Shown: positions 7,432 through 15,753 of the stretch, piece after piece
How the letters are laid out: every line of letters starts with the position of its first letter
Numbering within the stretch: position 1 is the stretch's first letter
Origin: a bacterium
GTDB lineage: Bacteria > Bacteroidota > Rhodothermia > Balneolales > M1805
DNA length: 58,732 bases
Direction: 5' to 3'
NCBI GenBank assembly: GCA_006226965.1
Contig: SBGQ01000136.1
Location: 1-58,732, forward strand
The notes under the pieces: model-generated
What the model saw: only the letters and a program-made list of their open reading frames with translations
Told to the model about the DNA's origin: nothing
The model's database searches: none
Translations under genes and position numbers: made by a program

Positions 7432-8877
7432 TTATCCTAAACGAGATTCCATCAAGTCGCGAACCAATTGCGGATTCGCTTTTCCGCCGGATTTTTTCAT
7501 TACCTGACCGATAAACATACCCATTAAGCCCACTTTTCCTGATTTGTATTCAGCAACTTTATCTGGGAATGCAGCCAAAACCTCATCGATAATCGGCTCT
7601 AAAAATCCGGTATCCGATACCTGAATCAAATTCAATCGTTTTGCAATGTCTTCCGCAGTTTCATCGGAAGTAAGCAATTCGTTAAATATGGTCTGCATGG
7701 CTGATGACGAAATTTGGCTGGAATCTTTCATCGCAATCAATTTACCTAAACGCTCCGGCGCCAAAGTAAACTCACGGATATCTATTGATTGCTCGTTTAA
7801 CACGCGGCGAACCTCAGTCGTAATTACGTTTGCAACAGATTTTGGCTCGTTATGTACGGTTAGAACCGCTTCGTAATAATCTGCCACATAACGGGTTTCG
7901 GTTAGAACGTGCGCATCAAACTCACTGAGATTCAATTCGTTACGGAAACGTTCGCGGCGAACATGCGGCAATTCCGGCAATTCAGCTTTAATTTCTGCTA
8001 AAAACTCAGGTGTTACCACTACCGGCGGAATATCCGGCTCAGGAAAATAACGATAATCGTGTGCCTGTTCTTTCGAACGCATTGGTCTGGTTACCAATTT
8101 GTTCGAATCCCATAACATAGTTTGCTGTATGATTTTCTTACCTGCACGAATTTCTTGTTCCTGCATTTGTATTTCGAAATTAATCGCACGCTCCACATTA
8201 CGGAAGGAGTTCATGTTTTTAAGCTCACGACGAGTTCCGAATTTTTCTTGACCTCTTGGGCGTATAGAAACGTTTGCATCGCAACGCAATGAACCTTCTT
8301 CCATGTTACCGTCACAAATCTCTAAATACTGAACTATTTGTTTGATTTTTGTGAGATAAGCATAGGCTTCCGCAGCGGTACGAATATCCGGCTCAGAAAC
8401 GATTTCAATAAGCGGTGTTCCGGCACGGTTTAAATCCACCAATGTATTGTATGGGTCTTGGTCGTGAATCGACTTTCCCGCATCTTCTTCCATGTGAATT
8501 CGGGTAATGCCGATTCGTTTGGTTGAACCGTCTTCCAATTCGATATCAATGTATCCGCCATAACAAATGGGAGTTTCATACTGTGAAATCTGATACCCTT
8601 TTGGCAGATCCGGATAGAAATAGTTTTTGCGTGCAAAAATGGACTTTTCGGCAATTTTACAGTTGGTTGCCAAACCCATTTTGATAATAAAACGAACTAA
8701 ATTCTCATTTAAAACGGGTAATGTTCCCGGGTGACCCAAACAAAGCGGAGTAATATTTGTGTTTGGCAGGGCTCCAAACTCGGTTGAAACTGGTGCAAAA
8801 GCTTTACTTTGAGTTAGAAGTTGTGCGTGAACTTCAAGTCCGATAACAGGATCAAAAACGGTATCCTCAGTAATCAT
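7432..8877 (-). CDS. gatB: Aspartyl/glutamyl-tRNA amidotransferase subunit B
   Basis: A 481-residue GatB, the tRNA-binding kinase and amidation subunit of the GatCAB complex that converts Glu-tRNA(Gln) or Asp-tRNA(Asn) to the amide form. The signature start VIGLEVHAQL (12-21), the PDLPKGYQISQYETPIC stretch, the HMEEDAGKS motif and LVDLNRAGTPLIEIVSEPDI are all present. The C-terminal YqeY-like tail domain ends LMGMFIGQVMKKSGGKANPQLV. Length is standard. gatA and gatC are not in the window, which is common in this group where the three genes are scattered. It is probably monocistronic: 100 bases separate its start from the gene upstream. Confidence 0.98.
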   Translation of the reverse strand: MITEDTVFDPVIGLEVHAQLLTQSKAFAPVSTEFGALPNTNITPLCLGHPGTLPVLNENLVRFIIKMGLATNCKIAEKSIFARKNYFYPDLPKGYQISQYETPICYGGYIDIELEDGSTKRIGITRIHMEEDAGKSIHDQDPYNTLVDLNRAGTPLIEIVSEPDIRTAAEAYAYLTKIKQIVQYLEICDGNMEEGSLRCDANVSIRPRGQEKFGTRRELKNMNSFRNVERAINFEIQMQEQEIRAGKKIIQQTMLWDSNKLVTRPMRSKEQAHDYRYFPEPDIPPVVVTPEFLAEIKAELPELPHVRRERFRNELNLSEFDAHVLTETRYVADYYEAVLTVHNEPKSVANVITTEVRRVLNEQSIDIREFTLAPERLGKLIAMKDSSQISSSAMQTIFNELLTSDETAEDIAKRLNLIQVSDTGFLEPIIDEVLAAFPDKVAEYKSGKVGLMGMFIGQVMKKSGGKANPQLVRDLMESRLG

Positions 8878-8977
8878 GAAATACTTTTTTCGGTTGATAT
8901 TTTTTGAATTTCGGGGCTAAATGTAAGAAGAAATTGGTTGTTGATTGGGCTTGGATTTGGGTAAAAAACGTATTTCA

Positions 8978-9910
8978 CTAAAATGTATACCCTAGATTAA
9001 ATTGAATACCACGCGGCACATATGGTAACACATCCGTTACACGAAAATAAGTTGCAACTTTCAAATAAACATGTGATGAATAGTAAACTTTATACCCTAT
9101 ATCTGTTCTCAATAAATAAAATTTATCATTATTCCATTTGTTTAATACTCGATTACTCTTATACCACCATTCAGGACCAAAATCTAAAGTTATCCATCTA
9201 GCTAGATTTTCATATTGATATTGAATACCTAAAGATGGGAAGTAACTATAGAATGTTGCTTCATTATTACCCGCAAAAGTATAAACTTGTTGATTAATAA
9301 AAAATGAAAGCCCTTGTCGCTTTTTTCCGAAAAGTGCATTGAGATTAAGTCCTGTTGTAAAACCAATCTCGAATAATAATATGTTTTCTAATCCCAGATG
9401 TACACCAACGTCCACTATCCCATTTTTGATTGAATCTTTCGCAAAAATACGTTCTCTATTTTTCCTTTCAATCTCTTTATTTTCGATGGATATCTTAATT
9501 GAATCTGCTGTATCGATTATATGTTGATGTTGAATTTCTGCTTTTGACTTTAATTTTTCTACTATCGAATCGGGAAGTGAGTAAAAACCTGCTTTTAGGA
9601 ATGATACTTTTGCATCAAAATCATCACTTAAAACGGCAATTGTATCCAATTTACCCTCTGTGTAATAGTTATCAATAAATGCAAAATTTGAATTGAGCTT
9701 CCCAGCTTCATGTTTCATTTTTGAATAAGTATCGGCTTTTAAAAAGAAAAACATGATAGATAAATATGATGTTGCTATACTCTTCTCACCAACTTTTGAT
9801 GAGTCGGAAACATATTTTTTCAAGTCTTTATTTAATGTGAAATGAAAATTTTGTGCCATTATTATCTCTGAAAACAACAAGATAGCTGCAATACTAACAA
9901 TTAGCTTCAT
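8978..9910 (-). CDS. Exported protein, unknown, with C-terminal barrel-like region
   Basis: A 310-residue protein not recognised by name. A signal peptide covers residues 1-19 (ends IIMAQ). The first half after the signal is helical and charged, with a Lys/Glu-rich segment around 125-160 (EIERKNRERIFAKD). From about 165 the sequence changes to amphipathic strands rich in aromatic and Gly residues (GLNLNALFGKKRQGLSFFINQQ, IQFNLGYTF) and ends in Phe, typical of a small outer-membrane barrel. It is monocistronic, transcribed away from the pentapeptide-repeat gene. Its base composition is more AT-rich than the flanking gatB, and the function is unknown. Confidence 0.75.
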   Translation of the reverse strand: MKLIVSIAAILLFSEIIMAQNFHFTLNKDLKKYVSDSSKVGEKSIATSYLSIMFFFLKADTYSKMKHEAGKLNSNFAFIDNYYTEGKLDTIAVLSDDFDAKVSFLKAGFYSLPDSIVEKLKSKAEIQHQHIIDTADSIKISIENKEIERKNRERIFAKDSIKNGIVDVGVHLGLENILLFEIGFTTGLNLNALFGKKRQGLSFFINQQVYTFAGNNEATFYSYFPSLGIQYQYENLARWITLDFGPEWWYKSNRVLNKWNNDKFYLLRTDIGYKVYYSSHVYLKVATYFRVTDVLPYVPRGIQFNLGYTF

Positions 9911-10042
9911 ACTTAAAATATCGTTAAAAAAAATTTACTGTCATTCTAGATGCTCCATCAAATACAGATTAACTTAGAAAATGATGTTCTTTGAACGCAA
10001 AATTAGTAAAGGTTTACAATCTTTATTCAGATTTCTAAACAG

Positions 10043-10057
10043 CATATATTATATATG
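10043..10057. promoter_or_regulatory. AT palindrome upstream of the pentapeptide-repeat gene
   Basis: CATATATTATATATG is a dyad of two 7-base arms around a single T, 60 bases before the pentapeptide-repeat start and inside the divergent gap to 9910. It could be an operator for either gene; AT-only palindromes arise easily by chance. Confidence 0.25.
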
Positions 10058-10117
10058 TGAACTCCATTCAGAAATTCATATTTGTTCACCAATTTTTTGT
10101 GATTTATTTTTGACAAT

Positions 10118-10699
10118 ATGAATACAAGCGCAATTGATTACTACGAAGACGAAGACTTTTCACATCAGGATTTCACTAAAACTTCTTTTACAAAAGCTGA
10201 ATACGTTAACTGTTCGTTTTCCAATTGCAACTTTTTAGAGGTCGACATTTCCCACTCTACGTTTATTGATTGCACATTCTCATCCTGTAATCTTAGCTTA
10301 GCCCGAATAGTAGGCTGCTCTTTTCAGGATGTTAAATTTGTAAGCTGTAAAATGCTTGGTTTGCATTTCGAACACTGCAATAAATTAGGATTAGTGTTTA
10401 CCTGCGAGGAATGTGTACTGAATAACGCTGTGTTTTATCAGACCAAAATCAGAAAAAATAGTTTTATTAAATGTGATTTAAGCGAGTGTGATTTCACAGA
10501 ATGTGATGCAGCTCAAGTAGTTTTTCAAGAGTGTAATTTCTTAGACGCTCGATTCGATCGAACAAATTTAGAGCAAAGCAACTTCGCCAGTTCGTATCAA
10601 TTTCAGATTCATCCTGAAGTAAATAAAATTAAAAACGCCAGTTTCCCTGAATCTGAATTGCGCGGTTTATTAGCTCATTATCAGATTAAGATTATCTGA
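10118..10699 (+). CDS. Pentapeptide-repeat protein, Qnr/McbG-like
   Basis: A 193-residue cytoplasmic protein built of tandem A(D/N)LXX-type pentapeptides from about residue 17 to 155. These predict a right-handed quadrilateral beta-helix. The repeat centre is mostly Phe with Cys preceding (SFSNCNFLEVDIS, TFIDCTFSSCNLS, SFIKCDLSECDFTEC), giving an unusually Cys-rich helix of more than 15 cysteines. The C-terminus (NKIKNASFPESELRGLLAHYQIKI) matches the dimerisation tail seen in Qnr and related DNA-mimic proteins that shield gyrase. A link to quinolone or gyrase-toxin protection is therefore plausible but not shown: many chromosomal homologues have no proven role. It stands alone with its own promoter region and an RDD gene 81 bases downstream. 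Confidence 0.92.
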   Translation: MNTSAIDYYEDEDFSHQDFTKTSFTKAEYVNCSFSNCNFLEVDISHSTFIDCTFSSCNLSLARIVGCSFQDVKFVSCKMLGLHFEHCNKLGLVFTCEECVLNNAVFYQTKIRKNSFIKCDLSECDFTECDAAQVVFQECNFLDARFDRTNLEQSNFASSYQFQIHPEVNKIKNASFPESELRGLLAHYQIKII

Positions 10700-10780
10700 A
10701 CCTTCACGAATTCTTTGCGTCTCAAACCAAACGAATTAAGTATTTTGCAGCCATATTTTTGAGGATTACGGAGTTAGATT

Positions 10781-11821
10781 ATGAATACGGAACCATTCGA
10801 CCCGAAAACAGAGGTTACAGAACACGCATTTAAAATTCCTGAGCATATTTTAGGATTACCACTTGCAACACCTAAACGCAGATTAGCAGCTCTTTTAATA
10901 GACTTAGCGTTTGTAGGCGCAATGAGTCAACTTGGAGCATTAACTCTTTCGGGGTTAATCGGAGTTTTAGGGTATCGTAAAATCAGAAATAAATCAAAAG
11001 AAAAAGGATTTGATAAGTTCAAAAATCGATTTATAGCAGGCTTAGCCGGATTAGGCTTTTTTGTATTGAGCATCAGTATTATCAGTGCCTTCGAGAAAGA
11101 TGACTCTTCGATTTCTATGAGTCCAAAAATTGCTGTGAATAATGAACTGCAAGATATTGACTGGTCTCAATTAAAGAGTTTGGAAAATCTCAAGAAAATG
11201 GACAGTACTAAAAGTTTTAAATTGGACGAATTGATACAGGATTTAGAAAAGCTGGCTCAGCCTAGTGTTTCGAAAGAATTTTCTCATGCCGATTCTTCTT
11301 TTAATACTGCACTTCTTTCCGATTATTTAAGAAGTATTCAAACCCAATCTTACGAAGAAGCCGATTCTTTGCGTCCGCTTGTCGCAAAACTTATAGCTAA
11401 ACCTGAATTCGATTCATACAAAAAAAGAATCCGAAATCTGACTTCAAAATCAACAAAACAAGCTAAAAAAATCGAAGAGTTACAGGACAAGGTGGATAAC
11501 CCCAGTTTTGTAACCAATATCTATGCATTAGCTAACGATTTTGGTTTAGCAATTGGCTGGAGTGGGTTGTACTTTGTTTTTGCATTGGCTTGGTTTAAAG
11601 GTCAAACTTTAGGAAAACGTTTGCTCAAATTGAGAGTCATTCGATTAAACGGAAAACCTATTACAGTTTGGCTTGCGTTTGAGCGCTTAGGAGGTTATGC
11701 AGCCGGATTGGCGACAGGGTTATTAGGATTTGCGCAGATTTATTGGGACCCTAACCGACAAGCGATTCATGATAAAATTGCAAGTACAGTTGTAGTTCAC
11801 GAAAAAGAAAAAACAGAATAA
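10781..11821 (+). CDS. RDD-family membrane protein with an internal coiled-coil insertion
   Basis: A 346-residue membrane protein. The first RDD element TPKRRLAALLIDLAF is at about residues 28-42 with a transmembrane segment to about 58, and a second segment lies at 78-98. The matching C-terminal RDD element (GQTLGKRLLKLRVI...ERLGGYAAG...DPNRQAIHDK) is at about 272-338, with transmembrane helices near 248-268 and 300-318. In ordinary RDD proteins these elements are contiguous; here about 130 hydrophilic residues (105-235), with a charged helical end KQAKKIEELQDKVD, are inserted. RDD proteins are thought to be transporters or membrane accessory factors, and some exchange Na+ for protons. The role of this variant is unknown. 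It is followed 82 bases later by a haem lipoprotein gene. Confidence 0.85.
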   Translation: MNTEPFDPKTEVTEHAFKIPEHILGLPLATPKRRLAALLIDLAFVGAMSQLGALTLSGLIGVLGYRKIRNKSKEKGFDKFKNRFIAGLAGLGFFVLSISIISAFEKDDSSISMSPKIAVNNELQDIDWSQLKSLENLKKMDSTKSFKLDELIQDLEKLAQPSVSKEFSHADSSFNTALLSDYLRSIQTQSYEEADSLRPLVAKLIAKPEFDSYKKRIRNLTSKSTKQAKKIEELQDKVDNPSFVTNIYALANDFGLAIGWSGLYFVFALAWFKGQTLGKRLLKLRVIRLNGKPITVWLAFERLGGYAAGLATGLLGFAQIYWDPNRQAIHDKIASTVVVHEKEKTE

Positions 11822-11903
11822 ATCCAGATTTCTCTGCTATTTAGTTATTGAAATAAATTCAATTATATTGACGGCGAGGAAATCTTAACCTAAATAGGAG
11901 CTT

Positions 11904-12254
11904 ATGAAAATCAAATCGTTGATTGCTTTTTGCAGTTTGGGAGTAGTTGTATTTGCAGCTTGTAAATCGTCAGAAAAAATGGCAGAACCGATGGTACAAA
12001 CGGTTTCTTATGAACGTGATATTAAACCGATAATGCAACGAAGTTGTGCGCCCTGTCACTTCCCGGAAAAAGGAAGAAAAAAGCATTTAGATACGTATGA
12101 AGCGGTAAGTGCAAACATTTCAGAAATTATTTACATGGTTTCATTGCCAGCTGATAATGAAAAATTCATGCCCTTTGAAGGCAAAAAACAAGCCTTAAGT
12201 GAAACTGAAATAGAGATGTTTAAGCTTTGGAAAAAAGAAGGCAAAGGGAAATAA
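11904..12254 (+). CDS. Small c-type cytochrome-like lipoprotein
   Basis: A 116-residue lipoprotein (lipobox VFAAC, lipid Cys20) with one c-type haem site, C48-A-P-C51-H52, in the context SYERDIKPIMQRSCAPCH. The phrase is typical of the monohaem domain in planctomycete-type and Bacteroidota cytochrome-c-like proteins. A downstream Met89 (EKFMPFEGKK) is a candidate distal ligand. It would be anchored in the periplasm or outer membrane and carry electrons, or sense redox state; the partner is not known. It is followed by a terminator hairpin, then an ABA4-like gene and a second haem lipoprotein on the same strand. Confidence 0.88.
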   Translation: MKIKSLIAFCSLGVVVFAACKSSEKMAEPMVQTVSYERDIKPIMQRSCAPCHFPEKGRKKHLDTYEAVSANISEIIYMVSLPADNEKFMPFEGKKQALSETEIEMFKLWKKEGKGK

Positions 12255-12270
12255 AATCTTAATAAAATCA

Positions 12271-12302
12271 GGCTGATTACAGTTTTATAATCAGCCTTTT
12301 GT
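12271..12302 (+). terminator. Intrinsic terminator after the haem lipoprotein
   Basis: GGCTGATTA (12271-12279), loop CAGTTTTA, TAATCAGCC (12288-12296), then TTTTGTT. It follows the 11904-12254 gene by 16 bases and precedes the ABA4-like start by about 10, so the next gene probably has its own promoter or depends on read-through. Confidence 0.8.
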
Positions 12303-12311
12303 TCTGTTTAT

Positions 12312-12746
12312 ATGTTATCGAACGAAACACTTTTTACCATTCTCTCTTACATTCCCGGCCCATTTTGGCTGATGATTCTATTTGTTCCGAAAAACAAAAA
12401 AGCCATGCTTGCCGTGGATGTTTTTCTCTTTTTGATGAGTGCATTGTTTGTTGTACAAACTATTCCTGTACTCTCAGAGCTTTTCCCGATTCTGGCTCAG
12501 CCCGATTTCCCAAAAATGTATGCTTTCCTGAGTTCAGAAAAAGGTGTTTTAGGGTCTTGGAATCACATGATTTTATCCGATGTCTGGATTGGTCGCTGGG
12601 TTGCGCAAGATAGTTTACAGTTTGAAAAAAGCTTGATTATTCGTCTGATTATTATCCCTGTAATTTTATTCTTTGGCCCGTTTGGCCTGTTTTTTTATCT
12701 CCTTTTCAGGATGATAAAAAAAAGAAGTATTTCATTTAATGATTAA
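12312..12746 (+). CDS. ABA4-like (DUF4281) membrane protein
   Basis: A 144-residue integral membrane protein with about four helices (near 5-25, 32-52, 108-138 and a shorter one at 80-95). The conserved core GSWNHMILSDVWIGRWVAQDS followed by GPFGLFFYLLFR is the signature of the ABA4/DUF4281 family. In plants ABA4 is needed for neoxanthin formation; the bacterial members have no settled function. A carotenoid link is suggestive here because a phytoene synthase gene lies 3 kb away, although on the other strand. The start chosen is the ATG at 12312, which gives the full conserved N-terminus; a reading frame beginning at 12299 is a shadow. It is flanked by two haem lipoprotein genes. Confidence 0.88.
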   Translation: MLSNETLFTILSYIPGPFWLMILFVPKNKKAMLAVDVFLFLMSALFVVQTIPVLSELFPILAQPDFPKMYAFLSSEKGVLGSWNHMILSDVWIGRWVAQDSLQFEKSLIIRLIIIPVILFFGPFGLFFYLLFRMIKKRSISFND

Positions 12747-12824
12747 TCATATCGATAAATACTTGCATATCAGTCTCAACAAACTGTTAGATTCTTTTTA
12801 TCAATTTACAAGCAATCTTAGATT

Positions 12825-13394
12825 ATGAAATTAAATGGTTCTGTCTTAGTTCTCTCATTGTTCACCATAGCTTTTTGTGGAAAACAGAAACCTGAAACAA
12901 ATCCACAGAAACCTTTAAGCCTAACAATAGCTGACAGCATTACAATTATTGCTCAGAAAACATTGGGCGGTACGTTAATGAAACAGATAGCTGATGGCGG
13001 AGCAATGGTTGCTCTTGATTTTTGTAATCATCAAGCCATACCAATTACTGATTCTGTTGCCAATTTTTACCAAGTCAATATTCAGAGAATAGCAGAGAAA
13101 AACAGAAATCCTAAAAACGGTTTTTCATCAGAATTAGATAAAGAAGTTTGGGAATCCTATTTAACAGGTAAGGAAACAGGCATGGTAAAAAAAATCGATC
13201 CCAATGGAAATACTATTTTCTATAAGCCCATCAGAATAGGCATGGAAACCTGCCTGAATTGCCACGGAGATGCCAACCAAATTAAACCGGATGTTCTAAC
13301 TAAACTTACAGAATTGTACCCTAACGATAAGGCAACAGGATTTAAAATGAATGATTTAAGAGGTCTATGGAAAATCACGAACCTTAAACCTTAA
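12825..13394 (+). CDS. DUF3365 (Tll0287-like) haem lipoprotein
   Basis: A 189-residue lipoprotein (lipobox TIAFC, Cys18) with a DUF3365 domain, a PAS-like fold found in stand-alone periplasmic haem proteins and in sensors. The c-type haem site is C143-L-N-C146-H147 in METCLNCHGDA, followed by the family's PNDKATGFKMNDLRGLWK ending. The same domain appears as the sensor part of the broken chemotaxis receptor at 28655-30199. It probably binds haem in the periplasm for redox or gas sensing; the exact role is unknown. The last codons and the stop lie in a 7-base tandem repeat (13383-13410). The gene is convergent with agmatine deiminase, with 20 bases between stops. Confidence 0.9.
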   Translation: MKLNGSVLVLSLFTIAFCGKQKPETNPQKPLSLTIADSITIIAQKTLGGTLMKQIADGGAMVALDFCNHQAIPITDSVANFYQVNIQRIAEKNRNPKNGFSSELDKEVWESYLTGKETGMVKKIDPNGNTIFYKPIRIGMETCLNCHGDANQIKPDVLTKLTELYPNDKATGFKMNDLRGLWKITNLKP

Positions 13395-13410
13395 ATCTTA
13401 AATCTTAAAC
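13383..13410. repeat. Four-copy 7-base tandem repeat
   Basis: CTTAAAC, CTTAAAT, CTTAAAT, CTTAAAC in tandem, covering the last codons and the TAA stop of the DUF3365 lipoprotein and running to 5 bases before the agmatine deiminase stop. Slippage of one unit would only alter the last few residues, so phase variation is not expected. Confidence 0.8.
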
Positions 13411-13414
13411 CAGT

Positions 13415-14464
13415 TTACACATACCATTGCTGAGTGATACAATGTATTGAGCCTTGCCCGAATACTAAATCGGAACAAGGAATACCCACAATTTTACGCC
13501 CAGGGAAAAAGCCTTCAAATTGTTCACGAACCTGTTCATCATAACGTTTATCATAAAACGGCAATAATACCACGTCATTTGCGATATAGAAATTTGCATA
13601 ACTAGCCGGAACAAATTCACTTCCGTCTACAGTTGTTCCTTCAATTTTTGTAGTTGGCATCGGAATAGTAACTATATCAAACGGATTACCTTCCAAATTG
13701 CGGGCATCTTTTAAAATCTGCAAGTTTTCGTGTAGAGCGCGGTAATTCACATCATTTTCGTCATCTGTAATCATGGTCATAATGGTATTACGATTCACAA
13801 ATCGACTCAAATCGTCGATATGTCCGTCTGTATCATCACCGGCAAGACCGTCTTTTAACCAGATAACTTTTTTTAGACCTAAAAACTCTTTTAAGATATC
13901 TTCAATTTGTTGCTTATTCAAATGGGGATTACGTGTTGGAGTTAACAGAACAGATTCTGTTGTTAATATAATACCTTCACCGTTTACATCAATCGAACCC
14001 CCTTCTAAGATAATTCCGGGCTCAAAGGTTTTAATTCCAAACTCTTTGGCAACATATTCAGGAATGGCATTATCATCGTTAAACGGAGGATATTTCCCGC
14101 CCCACGCATTGTATCCCCAGTTAGTAATAGCAAACTCATTTTTATCATTCTGAACAAAAATTGGACCGCAATCTCTAGCCCAAACATCATTTGTCTTTTT
14201 TAAATGGAATTGAACGGCACCCTCTTTTATTCCGCGTTCTTTTAGTAAGCCAGTTACGTAGTTTTTTGTTTTTGCATCGTTTACAAACAAATGAACCTGA
14301 TCGAAACCTACCATTGCTTGAATGATATCCAAATAGACTTTATGAACTCTTGGAAGGCGTTCTCCCGGCCAAGTATCAGGGTTATTCGGCCAATGTAATT
14401 CTGTTCCTGAATGTCTTGTCCATTCAGCCGGCATAAAATAGTTGCGATGGGTAGATGTAGTCAT
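13415..14464 (-). CDS. aguA: Agmatine deiminase
   Basis: An enzyme of the agmatine deiminase/PAD-Porph family that hydrolyses agmatine to N-carbamoylputrescine and ammonia. Visible family motifs are the PAEWTRHSGTELHWP start, VWARDCGPIF, LEGGSIDVNGEG, DDTDGHIDDLSRF (catalytic Asp/His) and the nucleophile Cys in GSIHCITQQ eight residues from the end. The ATG at 14464 is chosen because it gives MTTSTHRNYFMPAEW, the usual beginning; an upstream ATG at 14500 would add 12 unconserved residues. The next enzyme of the pathway, N-carbamoylputrescine amidase, is at 50614-51477. Peptidyl-arginine deiminase activity is the main alternative but the length and the partner favour agmatine. Confidence 0.94.
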   Translation of the reverse strand: MTTSTHRNYFMPAEWTRHSGTELHWPNNPDTWPGERLPRVHKVYLDIIQAMVGFDQVHLFVNDAKTKNYVTGLLKERGIKEGAVQFHLKKTNDVWARDCGPIFVQNDKNEFAITNWGYNAWGGKYPPFNDDNAIPEYVAKEFGIKTFEPGIILEGGSIDVNGEGIILTTESVLLTPTRNPHLNKQQIEDILKEFLGLKKVIWLKDGLAGDDTDGHIDDLSRFVNRNTIMTMITDDENDVNYRALHENLQILKDARNLEGNPFDIVTIPMPTTKIEGTTVDGSEFVPASYANFYIANDVVLLPFYDKRYDEQVREQFEGFFPGRKIVGIPCSDLVFGQGSIHCITQQWYV

Positions 14465-14584
14465 GCTAAAGATGTTTATTACTTTAAAATCGGGGCGCAA
14501 AAATACAAATAATTGTAAGCTGATTAATGCATGATTTCATGAAATAAACATATTCTAGAATTGAAGTCCGATTCTCACTTTAAA

Positions 14585-14620
14585 ACAAAAAAGCCCCGCT
14601 GAATAACTCAACAGGGCTTT
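14585..14620 (-). terminator. Intrinsic terminator of fbp
   Basis: On the minus strand AAAGCCC pairs with GGGCTTT (14614-14620 and 14590-14596), with an inner TGA/TCA step, followed by a T-rich run. It lies 11 bases past the fbp stop. Confidence 0.75.
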
Positions 14621-14630
14621 ATTTTAGCTT

Positions 14631-15656
14631 CTACGAAACTGGGACCTCTTTATATTCTTTCAGAAATTTTTCGGCCATTTCTACATTTTCTTTTGAACCG
14701 ATAAAAATCGGACATCTCTGATGGATATCCGTCGGCTTAACTTCCAAAATTCGCTTGAGTCCGTCTGATGCCTTTCCGCCGGCTTGCTCAATTATAAATG
14801 CCAGTGGATTACATTCATACATTAAACGAAGTTTTCCATTCGGGTAACTTTTACTTCGCGGATATATGAAAATTCCGCCTTTTAATAAAATTCGATGTAC
14901 ATCAGCTACCATAGAACCTATATATCGCGCTGAATAGGGACGCATGGTCTCTTTATCCTCCTCCTGACAGTACTTCACGTATTTCTTTAGACCCTGCTCC
15001 CAAGAGTTGTAAGAGCCTTCGTTAATGGAGTAAAACGGCCCCATTTTAGGAATTTTTACGTCTTGGTCGGCAAGGAAAAACTCACCGATACTTGGGTCTA
15101 ATGTAAAAGTAGAAACTCCAAGTCCGGTAGTGTATGCCAACATCGTACTTGAACCGTAAATCACATAACCGGCAGCAACTTGGGATAATCCATCCTGAAT
15201 GGCATCATCAATGGTCGGGTAATCGGCTCGATGCGATTTGCGTACATAAACAGAAAAAATAGTACCGATTGAAACGTTTACATCAATATTTGATGAACCG
15301 TCGAGCGGATCGGTGTACACAATATATTTTCCGGAAGAGGATTTTAAGCGAATAATTCCGTCGCTTTCCTCAGAAATAATCATACATACATTATTGGAGC
15401 GGCTTAGTGCAGAAATCATCTGCTCATTGGAAAAAACATCTAATTTTTTTACCCGCTCACCATGAACATTTTCGGAACCTTCAAAACCTAAAATATTCGT
15501 GATTCCCGCTTTATTGACCTCTCTGGATATGATTTTTGCTGCCAAACCGATATCTCTTAGTAATTGAGATAATTCACCCGTAGCACCGGGAAATCGATTT
15601 TGAGCTGAAATAATAAATTCTTCCAGCGTTATCAGGCGTTCATTTTTTTGATTCAT
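14631..15656 (-). CDS. fbp: Fructose-1,6-bisphosphatase, class I
   Basis: A 341-residue class I FBPase that removes the 1-phosphate from fructose-1,6-bisphosphate, the committed step of gluconeogenesis. The metal-binding signature YTDPLDGSSNIDVNVSIGTIF is intact, the sugar-phosphate region includes GGIFIYPRSKSYPNGKLRLMYECNP, and the catalytic loop FIIEQAGGKASDG is present. N-terminal residues match the allosteric helix region of the class. Length is normal. It is transcribed alone between a terminator and the phytoene synthase gene. With pckA at 51698 and tpiA at 5112 it supports growth on non-sugar carbon. Confidence 0.98.
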   Translation of the reverse strand: MNQKNERLITLEEFIISAQNRFPGATGELSQLLRDIGLAAKIISREVNKAGITNILGFEGSENVHGERVKKLDVFSNEQMISALSRSNNVCMIISEESDGIIRLKSSSGKYIVYTDPLDGSSNIDVNVSIGTIFSVYVRKSHRADYPTIDDAIQDGLSQVAAGYVIYGSSTMLAYTTGLGVSTFTLDPSIGEFFLADQDVKIPKMGPFYSINEGSYNSWEQGLKKYVKYCQEEDKETMRPYSARYIGSMVADVHRILLKGGIFIYPRSKSYPNGKLRLMYECNPLAFIIEQAGGKASDGLKRILEVKPTDIHQRCPIFIGSKENVEMAEKFLKEYKEVPVS

Positions 15657-15753
15657 GTGTAAACTTGGTTAACAGATGCCCAAATTTACGCAAAAAAGCG
15701 CTTTCACCGACTAGTGATATTTGCTTGAATCACAAATACTTTTGATTAAAATC

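Noticed and set aside
12299-12613. A 104-residue protein in another frame over the ABA4-like gene
   Set aside because: It has no family pattern and overlaps the well-matched DUF4281 frame; it is a shadow frame.
13383-13410. Phase-variable tract switching the DUF3365 gene
   Set aside because: The repeat lies at the stop codon, so unit changes would alter only a few terminal residues.
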